33,586 nucleotides of DNA from Chloroflexota bacterium (GTDB taxonomy: Bacteria; Chloroflexota; Anaerolineae; Promineifilales; Promineifilaceae): assembly GCA_024223125.1 (NCBI GenBank), contig JAAEOP010000554.1:1-33586 (forward strand), written 5' to 3'. How positions within the stretch are numbered: the stretch's first letter is position 1; every line of letters starts with the position of its first letter. Both the position numbers and the translations under genes were made by a program. Shown piece by piece: positions 16,467 through 24,959 of this stretch. Below the pieces are notes generated by a model. The model saw nothing but the letters and a program-made list of their open reading frames with translations, was not told the DNA's origin and ran no database searches.

Positions 16467-17759
16467 TTATTGGTAAGCGATGTGTTTGAGAAGCATTTCT
16501 CGTAGCAGTGTCCGTTTTAATTCACAGTGGACACCGTGTTCTAAATGACCGTTAGGATCAGGGGAATAAGCTCGGGGCAGGCAGCCACCGGCGCACGACC
16601 AGTAACAAAAGCAATCACGGCATGAGGAGCGCCGTTCAGCGATTGTTTGTCTGAGACGCAAACGTGCTTCTTCGTCGATCTCTACGCCCTGGAGGGTAAT
16701 CCGCCCAATGGTTGTCACTTCGGCCAGTGGGTGACTGTCGTCAACTACCTCGAAGCAACCAACCAGGTTGTTCTGCGGTGTGACAATGAGCGAGTTGAAA
16801 AGTGCGCCGCAGGGTACAGCGGTGATTTTGTCTACTTCCGAGCCAACACAATAAAGTTTGCGGCCGTATTGTTCTGCTACTCTCTGGGCGGCAAAGAATG
16901 CCCGCAGAAATTGCAACCCTTCTTCCAGTCTGTATTGATAGCCCCCCCCACGCTGGGTGTTGAAAGCTGCCTCTACTTGCATTCGTTGACAACGAGTATT
17001 CTCGCAAAGAAAGCGAATGTCTTCAAGCAAGCGGTCAAATGGGGGCATGGCTGTCAGGCGCAGTCGGTAGGGGCGATAATTCGCTTCTAACTCCCGGAGG
17101 GTTTGCATCACCCAATGGCTTGACCCCTTGCCCGAGGCCATCGGGCGTTGGGCATCTTGCGTTTGTGGGCTACCATCTATGGATATGCCCACGGTGTCTA
17201 TATAGGCCATGATCCATTGGGTTTGCTGCTTGGACCAGACGCCGTTCGATGTAAGCGAAATTTCGGTGGGAATAGGTTTCTCTTTGGCGTAAGCCACCAA
17301 GGCTTTCATCGTCTTCCAGGGGAAAGTTGGTTCGCCGCCACCATGCAGCGAAATGTGGAATTTTGGATAATTCAATCTTTTGAGGTTTTCGTAGGTGTAA
17401 TCAATGGCGGCGTATCCGGTTTTCAGGGATAAATGCTGGCGTGGAGCATCTCCTGCTGCGGCGTAGCAATACGTACAACGCAACTGGCACTGATTGGTCA
17501 TTAACAGAGTCAAGCCGAGGGGATTAAAATCTCCCGAAGTGGGCAGTTGGGGCAAAGGAGGATCAGGGCTTAGGAAACCGATCTTTTCCAGAAAGGTATG
17601 AACATCATCATCCATTGACCGTACCGGGTCTTCGGCCAGAGATTTTACTAGATCTACCATGGCCTGATTGCCAATAAAAGCCAGTCCCAGCAGTGGGCGG
17701 TATACGATATAGGCGTTATCTTGGTCGGCAATGGATATTGGAATAGTGAATAGTTCCAT
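16467..17759 (-). CDS. Radical SAM/SPASM peptide maturase
   Basis: 430 residues from the ATG at 17759 (GGTGA 5-6 bases upstream; GTG and TTG starts slightly earlier would overlap the preceding gene). The radical SAM cluster motif is CQLRCTYC with C91, C95 and C98, followed by the GGE motif in LHGGGEPTF. The C-terminal SPASM region has C380, C383, C385, C389, C393 and C412 (CRDCFCYWSCAGGC), plus Cys residues around 310-330, enough for auxiliary iron-sulfur clusters. Residues 1-80, ending in FLEKIGFL, look like a small leader-recognition (PqqD/RRE-like) domain. Such enzymes make thioether or carbon-carbon crosslinks in peptides. The obvious substrate is the CxxD tail of the protein encoded 5 bases upstream. 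Confidence 0.9.
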   Translation of the reverse strand: MELFTIPISIADQDNAYIVYRPLLGLAFIGNQAMVDLVKSLAEDPVRSMDDDVHTFLEKIGFLSPDPPLPQLPTSGDFNPLGLTLLMTNQCQLRCTYCYAAAGDAPRQHLSLKTGYAAIDYTYENLKRLNYPKFHISLHGGGEPTFPWKTMKALVAYAKEKPIPTEISLTSNGVWSKQQTQWIMAYIDTVGISIDGSPQTQDAQRPMASGKGSSHWVMQTLRELEANYRPYRLRLTAMPPFDRLLEDIRFLCENTRCQRMQVEAAFNTQRGGGYQYRLEEGLQFLRAFFAAQRVAEQYGRKLYCVGSEVDKITAVPCGALFNSLIVTPQNNLVGCFEVVDDSHPLAEVTTIGRITLQGVEIDEEARLRLRQTIAERRSSCRDCFCYWSCAGGCLPRAYSPDPNGHLEHGVHCELKRTLLREMLLKHIAYQ

Positions 17760-17764
17760 GTTTA

Positions 17765-19093
17765 TCACCAATCAAGACTGCAATCATAACTGCAATAGTC
17801 GTAACCGCAATCGTAAATGCAATCTAAAGTACAATCGTAAATGCAATCTAAAACGCAATCGCTAGAGCAATAATCGCTAGAGCAGTCGCTAGGGCATGGA
17901 TTGTGGTTTGGGCAGGGGGTCGCCGAAGGGCTTGGTGTGGAAGTAGGGGTAGGGGGGGGGGATCTCACGACAACAGGTAAATAAACATAGTACACAGCAG
18001 GTGGCGTTTCCGTCGGTGTTGCTGTCTGGGTGGGAGTAGGAGTTTGGGTTGGGGTAGGAGGAGTGGTAACGCAGATCAAATTTAGTGAAACTGAGTCCAT
18101 CACGAAAGATGTGTCGTTGGAAGAATTGGTAATACATTCAAACTGGATTTGTATGTTCTGGTCGGCAAGCCCGGCCATTCCGGTAAGATCTACGGAGAAA
18201 TACACCCAATTCATCGGTGTAGTGTTATTGGCAATCATAATATCAGAGCTGATGGAATTTCCGCCCGCATCGAGGAAACGCAGGCGAAACGTATCGTACA
18301 CCTGACTGCCGGTCTCTTGTGTGGTCACTTTCAGATAAAAGTATAACGTCTGAGCATCCTGAACATCTGCAGGCACGTAGAAGAGCTGAGTAAGCTTCTC
18401 TTGTGCATCAGGGCCACCTAGCCAGGCCACCCATGAACCCTGGTAGGGATCAGGCCAGTCACTACGTATTATGGATCCGGTACTTTCTTCGACCCAAGAG
18501 ATGCTCCCGGCCTCGAAATCTCCATTTTGAATGGCTTCACCACAAGATTGAACCTGTCCAGCCGTAAGAACTTTTTCCGGGTTATTATCCCCGCCACGCA
18601 ATTGAAGGGAAAAGGTCGGGGGCGGATATGTTTGTGTGGGGGTCGGAGTTAGGGCACTACTCAATTTAAAATTCCGAGAACTACTCTTAATTGCCCGAGA
18701 AAAATCAACAAAGTTGCGCTCCACCCACCCATGCTGGCCACTCTGGGTAGCAACTTCTACCCAGCCCAGGTCAGGATGATCGCTTATTAGACGCACAAAG
18801 TCGTTTTGCTGTAAGGTACCTGCGATGTTTGAAGTAATACTCGGTGCGGCATGTATGTAGACCTTGGTCAAAGGCGCCATCCTAGCCTGGGCCGGCTGAC
18901 TGAGTGTTGATTTTGCACCAAAACGCGGGCAAATCCCCCGGAGCAGTAGCGTTCCTCCTATCGCCGCGCTGAAGTAAATAAGATCCCTGCGCGAGAAGTG
19001 GAATGAGCCATCTTTGTCCTGACTGATAGAATATACTTCGGGATGCTCATTTCCTGCGGATGGGTTCTGAGATTGGTTAGATCGCTCTGTCAT
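17765..19093 (-). CDS. Tat-exported SH3b/jelly-roll protein with CxxD-repeat C-terminus (candidate precursor)
   Basis: 442 residues. A twin-arginine motif SRRDLIYF (R35, R36) precedes a hydrophobic helix (about 40-53), so export should be by Tat after cytoplasmic folding. Residues 75-132 are a bacterial SH3 domain (VYIHAAPSITSNIAGTLQQN, GWVEVA, HGWVERNFVDF). After a Pro/Thr linker, residues about 184-342 form a jelly-roll, CBM-like domain (NGDFEAGSISW). A second Pro/Thr linker holds YLPVVVR (371-377), normally a terminal motif in this phylum. Residues 400-442 are ten consecutive CxxD units, ending in W. GGAGG lies 10 bases before the ATG. The gene is coupled to the SPASM radical SAM gene. Domain calls are good; the precursor role is inferred. 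Confidence 0.85.
   Translation of the reverse strand: MTERSNQSQNPSAGNEHPEVYSISQDKDGSFHFSRRDLIYFSAAIGGTLLLRGICPRFGAKSTLSQPAQARMAPLTKVYIHAAPSITSNIAGTLQQNDFVRLISDHPDLGWVEVATQSGQHGWVERNFVDFSRAIKSSSRNFKLSSALTPTPTQTYPPPTFSLQLRGGDNNPEKVLTAGQVQSCGEAIQNGDFEAGSISWVEESTGSIIRSDWPDPYQGSWVAWLGGPDAQEKLTQLFYVPADVQDAQTLYFYLKVTTQETGSQVYDTFRLRFLDAGGNSISSDIMIANNTTPMNWVYFSVDLTGMAGLADQNIQIQFECITNSSNDTSFVMDSVSLNLICVTTPPTPTQTPTPTQTATPTETPPAVYYVYLPVVVRSPPPTPTSTPSPSATPCPNHNPCPSDCSSDYCSSDCVLDCIYDCTLDCIYDCGYDYCSYDCSLDW
17768..17896 (-). other. Ten-unit CxxD tail (putative modified core)
   Basis: Every Cys in residues 400-440 is followed by Asp at +3. Typical units are CSSD, CVLD, CIYD, CTLD and CSYD; two units carry an extra Tyr after Asp. 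The middle residues are S, L, Y, I, T, V, G and P with no other charges. The codons are also repetitive (the TGCATTTACGATTGT-type word occurs twice). Known PapB-type SPASM enzymes join Cys to Asp in CX3D motifs; the spacing here is one residue shorter. Confidence 0.8.
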
Positions 19094-19532
19094 TTTATTT
19101 TTACCTCCATCCTTGCCTCTGTGTCAAAGTCTAACATAGGCAATTTTCTTAGCTTTGTTGATACTCAATGAGGCTGTGATGTTGTCGATGGGAAGTTTTG
19201 AGAAACCTTAACAGTGTTTAGCATTTCTGTAGATATCTATACAGTGTCTTAAATAACCAATTTGGCACGAAGAATGTCACAAAAGATTTGTATCTGACTT
19301 GTAGCAGATATTGCCAGAAAACCCGACGAATAATTCGAATCTTCTCGCTCATTTTTGTTTTGAAATGAATTCGGTGATTGTATTGATGTAAGATGACAAC
19401 TAAAAGTTTGCCGATGGGCAAATTTGCTATGGCGTTTTTGTTTGTACCTGTCAAGGGGCAGAGCTACAATAACCGCAGGGGAGATTTATACTGGCTGCGG
19501 CCGACTTTACGAGCGAACATGAGGAGGAAAAC
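19094..19532. other. Divergent intergenic region upstream of the Tat protein and the cyclase fusion
   Basis: An AT-rich 439-bp spacer between divergent genes. On the minus strand a TTGACA at about 19450 with a poor -10 (CATAGC, 17-base spacing) is the best promoter candidate and would give a leader of about 330 bases. A 78-codon minus-strand frame (19218-19454) begins with TTG, lacks a ribosome site and looks like a chance frame rich in aromatic and basic residues. On the plus strand only the ribosome site of the cyclase gene is clear. Confidence 0.5.
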
Positions 19533-21200
19533 ATGAACCGCGAAGAACTGATTTCCACACTTAGTAATGCTAAATGGTTTGATCTGACACAGGCTTTAAG
19601 CATCTTCACTCCACCCTGGCCGGGGGAGATGCCGTTGCAAGTTCACTTTTTTAAGCGTCTAACCGGTTCCTGGGGAGGCGGTCAGGGGGCCAACGGGCAG
19701 CTTATTGAATGGAGCAATAATAGTGGTACGCATCTAGTGGGGCCGCGAGCTTTCCACTCCGGATCGCGAGCTATTGCTGATATTCCCTTAACCGATTTAT
19801 GCGGCGAAGGGGTAGTGGTAGACATCTCTGACGCCGTTTCTGATTACAGTTTGTATACGCCAGAAATGGTTATGGAACGGGTGGCGGTGAAGGAAGGGGA
19901 TATCCTCATCATTAACACTGGCTACCATAAATATGGTTGGGATCAGCCGGATGTTGCCAATGAAGAGGCGCAGGGTGGGGTGGAGAATAAGGAGTTTGGT
20001 TATTATTTACGCCATCCAGGACCGTCGCCAGAATTTTTCCAATGGGCGCTGGATATGAAGTTGAAGTTGGTGGGGGTGGACTGTGGTTGTGCCGAACATC
20101 CGATGAATACGAGTTTGCGTGCTATGCACGGCCGTGAATTCGAGAAAGCCCAAACTGAATTGCAACAGACACACGGCCGCAGTTGGGATGAACTGTTCCC
20201 CCCAGAGGCGTACCACAAACTGACCCACATCACCATGCCCAAATCTGGCTTGCTGTTAGCCGAGTCGCTAGGAGGGCAGATTGATGAATTAAACAACCAA
20301 CGCGCCTGGATTATGATCCAGCCCATTCCCTTTATGGAAGTGGAATCAGCCTGGAGCCGGGTAGCAGCTTTGCAAGCGCCGACCGGGATGGACGAAACCG
20401 ATTTTCTGGCGGCGATGGCCGAGATGCAGATGCTAGATATGACACTGCCGTTTAGTGTACAGACGCCGCAATGGGCCAACTATGAACCATTGAGCATTAA
20501 ATATACTAAACGAGTGGGCGGGCAAAGTTTCGGTCTGGGGCGGAACAATGCCCACTGTCGGGCCAGTTTCCATCTGGCCAGCCATATGGATGGGGAAAAA
20601 CATTTTTGGGCCGCCGGCCGTACCATTGGCGAAACACCGCTGGATTTCTGGCATGGCCGGGGCGTCATCGTAGATATTTCAGATGTGGTCACCGATTCTA
20701 GTGTATATACACCAGACATGATTGAGGCCAAAGTGGATGTGCAGGAGGGTGATATTCTGGTTATCAAGACGGGTTGGTATCAATATGGTTGGAATAGTCC
20801 CGATTCAGATGAGTTCCGTTACATGATTAAACATCCGGGGCCGTCGCCAGATTTTGGGGATTGGTGCATTGCTAAAAAAATTAAGTGGTTGGCGATTGAC
20901 TGCGTGGCGATGGAACATCCCATGAACACAATCCAGCGTCTCTGGCACCCCCAGACATTTGCCGAAGCGAACCAAAAGTTGATGGATCAGTTTGGTAAAG
21001 ATTGGGATGAGATGTACCCGTTGGACAAATATTACCAGGACATGCACCTGAATCTTTTTCCCAAAGGGATTGTTCATGCGGAAAATTTGGGAGGGGATAT
21101 TGCGTTGGCGGAAAACGGCCGTTACTACATCGCCGCCTTCATCCAAAAAGGAATGGAACTGGCTTCCTGCTGGGGCAGGTTTGTGGCCTTCAAAGAATAA
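19533..21200 (+). CDS. Tandem cyclase-family (kynurenine formamidase-like) hydrolase fusion
   Basis: 555 residues made of two homologous halves of about 275 residues, each with the cyclase-family layout: WFDLTQAL/MLDMTLPF near the start, VVVDISD / VIVDISD, EGDILIINTGYHKYGW / EGDILVIKTGWYQYGW, and HPGPSPEF / HPGPSPDF. The family binds metal through an HxGTHxDxPxHF-like motif. The second half keeps it as FHLASHMDGEKHF; the first half reads NNSGTHLVGPRAFH, lacking the first His and the Asp. So one site is probably catalytic and the other structural or altered. Likely chemistry is hydrolysis of an amide or cyclic ester (formamidase or isatin-hydrolase type); the substrate is unknown. AGGAGG lies 6 bases before the ATG. 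A strong terminator follows. Confidence 0.88.
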   Translation: MNREELISTLSNAKWFDLTQALSIFTPPWPGEMPLQVHFFKRLTGSWGGGQGANGQLIEWSNNSGTHLVGPRAFHSGSRAIADIPLTDLCGEGVVVDISDAVSDYSLYTPEMVMERVAVKEGDILIINTGYHKYGWDQPDVANEEAQGGVENKEFGYYLRHPGPSPEFFQWALDMKLKLVGVDCGCAEHPMNTSLRAMHGREFEKAQTELQQTHGRSWDELFPPEAYHKLTHITMPKSGLLLAESLGGQIDELNNQRAWIMIQPIPFMEVESAWSRVAALQAPTGMDETDFLAAMAEMQMLDMTLPFSVQTPQWANYEPLSIKYTKRVGGQSFGLGRNNAHCRASFHLASHMDGEKHFWAAGRTIGETPLDFWHGRGVIVDISDVVTDSSVYTPDMIEAKVDVQEGDILVIKTGWYQYGWNSPDSDEFRYMIKHPGPSPDFGDWCIAKKIKWLAIDCVAMEHPMNTIQRLWHPQTFAEANQKLMDQFGKDWDEMYPLDKYYQDMHLNLFPKGIVHAENLGGDIALAENGRYYIAAFIQKGMELASCWGRFVAFKE

Positions 21201-21204
21201 AGAA

Positions 21205-21247
21205 AGACTCCTCACTATTGGTCGCCGACAATAGTGAGGAGTCTTTT
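21205..21247 (+). terminator. Rho-independent terminator of the cyclase fusion gene
   Basis: AGACTCCTCACTATT (21205-21219) pairs perfectly over 15 bp with AATAGTGAGGAGTCT (21230-21244), with a 10-base loop and a TTTT run. It begins 5 bases after the stop codon. Confidence 0.92.
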
Positions 21248-21603
21248 CACCCCATATCTTCTGTTCGTAACTTCCCTGATGTGGAAATTCCCTGTCTTTT
21301 CAATTAGTGTGCGAAATTCAATCTTGAAAGTGTTAACAGAAATCTGAGGTCAGCAATGTCAAATCGTGATGGATCAAAGATCGGTGAGATTTTTTGACGA
21401 TGGCATCACCTTTTCGTCAGAGGTAGAAACCTCGCCGGTCTCCGCAATAACCTGATGGGATAAAGTGTGAAATTAACATACTTCTTACCTGTTTTGAAAC
21501 TGTCCGGTTTTACTTTTCATCAGCAAATGAACTGGCAACGTTCTATTTTGAGCGTTAACTAACAATATAAATGAATCTTCTGGTGGGCAATCTGGCAATA
21601 TGT
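21248..21603. other. Intergenic region with no recognised feature
   Basis: About 356 bp of moderately AT-rich sequence between the terminator and the 3' end of the small minus-strand gene. I see no reading frame with a ribosome site, no tRNA and no repeat word array. Confidence 0.5.
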
Positions 21604-21798
21604 CTAATTACTGTTGACGTTTGTTTGTTTCCGCAGAAAAGCCACAACCCCTTCCAGGTTTTGAAACACATGCCGGGCATTTGTTTCTGGGTCTTCCAAA
21701 CTAAAACGCCAAGTGTTATTGTTAGCTGTATCGGCCGTTCGCTCTTCCCAAAAACGCAGAATAAATGTGCGATATAAAGGGGGTGTATTAAATGTCAT
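21604..21798 (-). CDS. Small conserved protein of the 'LYRTFILRFWEE...WRFSLEDP' type
   Basis: 64 residues. The pattern LYRTFILRFWEE, then WRFSLEDPETNARHVFQNLEGVVAFL, is one I recognise as a recurrent small hypothetical protein in Chloroflexota and cyanobacteria: a beta-hairpin, then a turn with E-D-P, then a helix ending in AFL. AAGGTGA lies 5 bases before the ATG, supporting the start. It is divergent from the SARP-type regulator 185 bases away and may be linked to it, as I recall similar small proteins near large signalling proteins; that link is weak. Its function is unknown. Confidence 0.7.
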   Translation of the reverse strand: MTFNTPPLYRTFILRFWEERTADTANNNTWRFSLEDPETNARHVFQNLEGVVAFLRKQTNVNSN

Positions 21799-21814
21799 CG
21801 GATCACCTTAAACG

Positions 21815-21846
21815 GGAAATAATGAATTGTGAATAGTAAATTGTGA
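21815..21846. repeat. AATTGTGAATAGTAAATTGTGAA word repeat
   Basis: The word (GA)ATTGTGAA occurs twice with GAATAGTAA between, immediately upstream of the small minus-strand gene and between divergent genes, another example of a locus-specific word array. Confidence 0.5.
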
Positions 21847-21983
21847 AGTTAATCTGTTATTGCCAGCCTTTAGCATTAATCTATCTGATTTGGTGATATT
21901 CGCTTAAATGGCTGTCTATGGCTATAACTGTAGGGTAGTATCGCTGATGTATCGTTAATTTGATAAATTGAACAGGTTAGTTC

Positions 21984-24899
21984 ATGCCTCTCCTGGAAAT
22001 TCGTCTTCTGGGTTCGCCACAATTGATCCTAAATGGCAAACCAATAAATAGCTTACCAGCCAAAGCGCAGGCTTTGCTGTGCTATCTGGCTGTGACCCGG
22101 CAGCAGTTCCCCCGCGAATATTTGGCCGAGCTGCTCTGGTCGGATGAGAAGATGCGGCCGCAGAAAAAGTTAAGCAATTTGCGCGGCGCGGGTGGACTAA
22201 ACGGCCTGACAAAATGTGGCCTGGATAAGTTCCTGGTCATCCGCCGTCATTCCTTAGCCTTCTTAACGGAGTCAGATTATTGGCTGGATGTAGCCGAATT
22301 TGAATCTATCCTGCAAACCTCCGACCCTACCCTGCCCCAATTGCAAAAAGCGGCCGACCTGTATCAAGGCGAATTTGTCACCGGTTTATCCGTAAGACAC
22401 GCAGCCGGATTTGAGGAATGGGTGCAGGTGTACCGGGAGCGTTTACGCCACCTGATTTTGAATGCGCTGTATATGTTGACAGTGCATTACAAACAAAATC
22501 GCCACTACACGGCTGGCGTCTCTTCAGTCACTCGTTTGCTGGCCTTGGAACCGTATTTTGAGGAGGCGCATCGAGAGTTGATGCTGCTGTTGGCCCTGAC
22601 TGGCCAGGTGAGCGAGGCGTGTACCCATTATGAACAATATTGGGACATGCTGGATGCCGAGGGGTTGGAACCGGAACCGGAAACAAAGTCACTCTACCAA
22701 AAATTGCTGCGGAATGAAATTGAACCCGATGAGGTGGCGCTGCCGCCTCTGGAGTCGTCTTCGCCCCAATGGACGCCACCACCTTTCCAGGCCCCATCAC
22801 AAACTCGTCATTTTATCGGCCGTCAGCAGATATTAACAGAATTGGAAGAGAGATTGCAGCAATCGCCGCGCACGGCCGTACAGGCATTAGTCGGCATGGG
22901 CGGTGTGGGTAAATCGGCGTTGGCGGTGGAAATTGCCCACGCAGTCCAGGATGATTTTGCAGATGGGGTGTTGTGGGCCACGGTGGCTACTAGTGAACCG
23001 TTGGCGATTTTGGAAAGTTGGGCGCAGGCGTATGGGTATGATTTTTCCCGTATTGGCGACCTGGAAAGTATGGCCAACGCTTTTCGAGGGGTGCTGGCCG
23101 AAAAGCAGGTCCTTATGGTGTTGGATGATGTGATGAGTGTGACCCGTATACGGCCGTTACTGCCCAATGGCCCCGGTGTGCAAGTCCTCATCACCACGCG
23201 AGATCAAGATTTAGCTTATGCGTTGGATGCGGCCGTGTGGCCTTTGGCAGAGTTGTCGGCGACCAACGGCCGTTTGCTGCTCACCCGCATCTTGGGCGAA
23301 GAACGAATTCAGGCGGAAAGTGCGGCCGCTGATGAGATTGGCGTTTTGCTGCAACAACTGCCGTTGGCGGTGGAGATTGTGGCCCAACGGTTAAAGTCTC
23401 GGCCGCGACGCAAGCTGGCCGATGTGGCCCGCCGCCTGCGGGATGAAGATCGCCGTTTGTCGGAGCTAAAAATCAGTGACCGGGCGGTGCGGGCTTCGTT
23501 TGGTCTCAGTTATGCCACGTTGGATGCTGGGCTGCGCCGACTATTTGCTTTGCTGGGTTTGTTTGGCGGCCGTTCGTTTACGGCCGTCCCCCTGGCGGCC
23601 GTAGCCGAACTAGACCGGTATGAAGCGGAAGATCGTATTTTTGCTTTGGTAGCTCTTTCCCTGGCCCAGGAAGATGGGGAGGTGCGATACAAGCAGCATC
23701 CTTTATTGGCCGATTTTGCCCGTGAAAAGTTGGCAGAGGAAGGAGATAGGGAGGGGGTTTACGGCCGTTTTGCCCGCCACTACCTCACCTTCGCCCAACA
23801 ACAGCAACACGACTACGACGCCCTCCGTCCCGAATGGGACAACTTAATGGCGGCCATGGAAACGGCCTATGATCATGAACTGTGGCCGGTGGTGATTGAT
23901 TTTGCTGATGTGCTGCATGATGCTTGGTTCAATCGTAGCCGTTATACACAGGCTCGCCAAGGATACGAATGGACATACAAAGCTTCCTTAACATTAAAGG
24001 ATGAGGTTAGCTTAGCCAAGTGTCTGCTTAATTGGGGTGAAGCCTGTATTGAACAGAATGATTATGAAGAGGCTACCCAACACTTAAATGACGGGCTTAC
24101 CGCACAGGTTCAGATGAACAATCTCGAAGGCATCGCTACAGTTAATTATCATTTGTCTCGTATTGCCCTAGAACAGGGAAAATATGATGAAGCAAAACAA
24201 TTATTGGACGCTAGTTTACTTATCAGGGAACGTCTTCACGACAGACCTGGTTTATCAAACATCTATTATCGTCAGGCTCTAATCCACTATGAGAATGAAT
24301 CAATTGACAATGCTGTAAAGTTGGCTCAATCAGCATTATCAATTCAAAAGAGTATGACTGACAAACGATTTATGGTTAAAACATTACGGCTGTTAGCTCA
24401 ACTAGCTATGAAACAAAAAGAAATTGAATTAGCGAATGAGTATGCTGAACAAGCCCATCATCTAAGTGAAGAATTACAAGACCGTGGAGAATTGGTTGCA
24501 ACATTATACACTCTTAGTGGGATATTTCGGCTTGAGCGCAATTTTGATAAAGCTAGAATTCATGCGGAAGAAGCTATAAAATTAAGTCAGCAACAAGGAC
24601 TTCGTCGTTTTGAAGCTCTTGCCAAATTAGACATGAGCCGAATCTTTATCGAAACTAAAGCATATGATTTGGCAATGGAAATGGCTCTTTCCTGTCTTGA
24701 AATTCTTGAAGAGCTACGAGATTATCTATACTCTGGATATACGATATTAATTTTGGGAGACTTAAATAAAAAGCTTGATAATGACAAAGAGGCTGCTAAA
24801 TACTGGAAAGAAGCTATGTCAATAGCCAAGAATCTGAATCATTCAGGATTAATCAAAAAGGTAGAAGATCGATTTGATTCTGACAAGGCTTACAAGTGA
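21984..24899 (+). CDS. SARP/BTAD - NB-ARC - TPR regulator (AfsR-like)
   Basis: 971 residues. Residues 1-100 are an OmpR/SARP-type winged helix (LEIRLLGSPQLILNGKPI, then AQALLCYLAV and LAELLWSD), and 105-245 a bacterial transcriptional activation domain (YQGEFVTGL ... RELMLLLALTG). Residues 275-560 are an NB-ARC ATPase: Walker A GMGGVGKS at 304-311, Walker B VLMVLDD at 376-382, VLITTRD at 401-407 and a QLPLAVEI block. From about 625 on there are tetratricopeptide repeats. AfsR-like proteins activate transcription when the TPR sensor releases the ATPase. The segment encoding the last 300 residues (about 24000-24899) is AT-rich and lacks CGGCCG, unlike the rest, suggesting a swapped sensor domain. 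The ribosome site is weak. Confidence 0.9.
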   Translation: MPLLEIRLLGSPQLILNGKPINSLPAKAQALLCYLAVTRQQFPREYLAELLWSDEKMRPQKKLSNLRGAGGLNGLTKCGLDKFLVIRRHSLAFLTESDYWLDVAEFESILQTSDPTLPQLQKAADLYQGEFVTGLSVRHAAGFEEWVQVYRERLRHLILNALYMLTVHYKQNRHYTAGVSSVTRLLALEPYFEEAHRELMLLLALTGQVSEACTHYEQYWDMLDAEGLEPEPETKSLYQKLLRNEIEPDEVALPPLESSSPQWTPPPFQAPSQTRHFIGRQQILTELEERLQQSPRTAVQALVGMGGVGKSALAVEIAHAVQDDFADGVLWATVATSEPLAILESWAQAYGYDFSRIGDLESMANAFRGVLAEKQVLMVLDDVMSVTRIRPLLPNGPGVQVLITTRDQDLAYALDAAVWPLAELSATNGRLLLTRILGEERIQAESAAADEIGVLLQQLPLAVEIVAQRLKSRPRRKLADVARRLRDEDRRLSELKISDRAVRASFGLSYATLDAGLRRLFALLGLFGGRSFTAVPLAAVAELDRYEAEDRIFALVALSLAQEDGEVRYKQHPLLADFAREKLAEEGDREGVYGRFARHYLTFAQQQQHDYDALRPEWDNLMAAMETAYDHELWPVVIDFADVLHDAWFNRSRYTQARQGYEWTYKASLTLKDEVSLAKCLLNWGEACIEQNDYEEATQHLNDGLTAQVQMNNLEGIATVNYHLSRIALEQGKYDEAKQLLDASLLIRERLHDRPGLSNIYYRQALIHYENESIDNAVKLAQSALSIQKSMTDKRFMVKTLRLLAQLAMKQKEIELANEYAEQAHHLSEELQDRGELVATLYTLSGIFRLERNFDKARIHAEEAIKLSQQQGLRRFEALAKLDMSRIFIETKAYDLAMEMALSCLEILEELRDYLYSGYTILILGDLNKKLDNDKEAAKYWKEAMSIAKNLNHSGLIKKVEDRFDSDKAYK

Positions 24900-24959
24900 A
24901 ACCTTTTGAGAGAGTCAAACGAATTGTTTATGACTCCAGACCCTCCCAAAAATGACTTA

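Noticed and set aside
19218..19454. 78-codon minus-strand frame upstream of the Tat protein gene, considered as a small RiPP-like peptide
   Set aside because: Starts with TTG, has no ribosome site, and its composition (aromatic, basic) looks like chance translation of AT-rich spacer DNA.
21380..21480. Riboswitch-like GC patch downstream of the cyclase terminator
   Set aside because: No known aptamer core could be matched and no gene lies immediately downstream on the plus strand.
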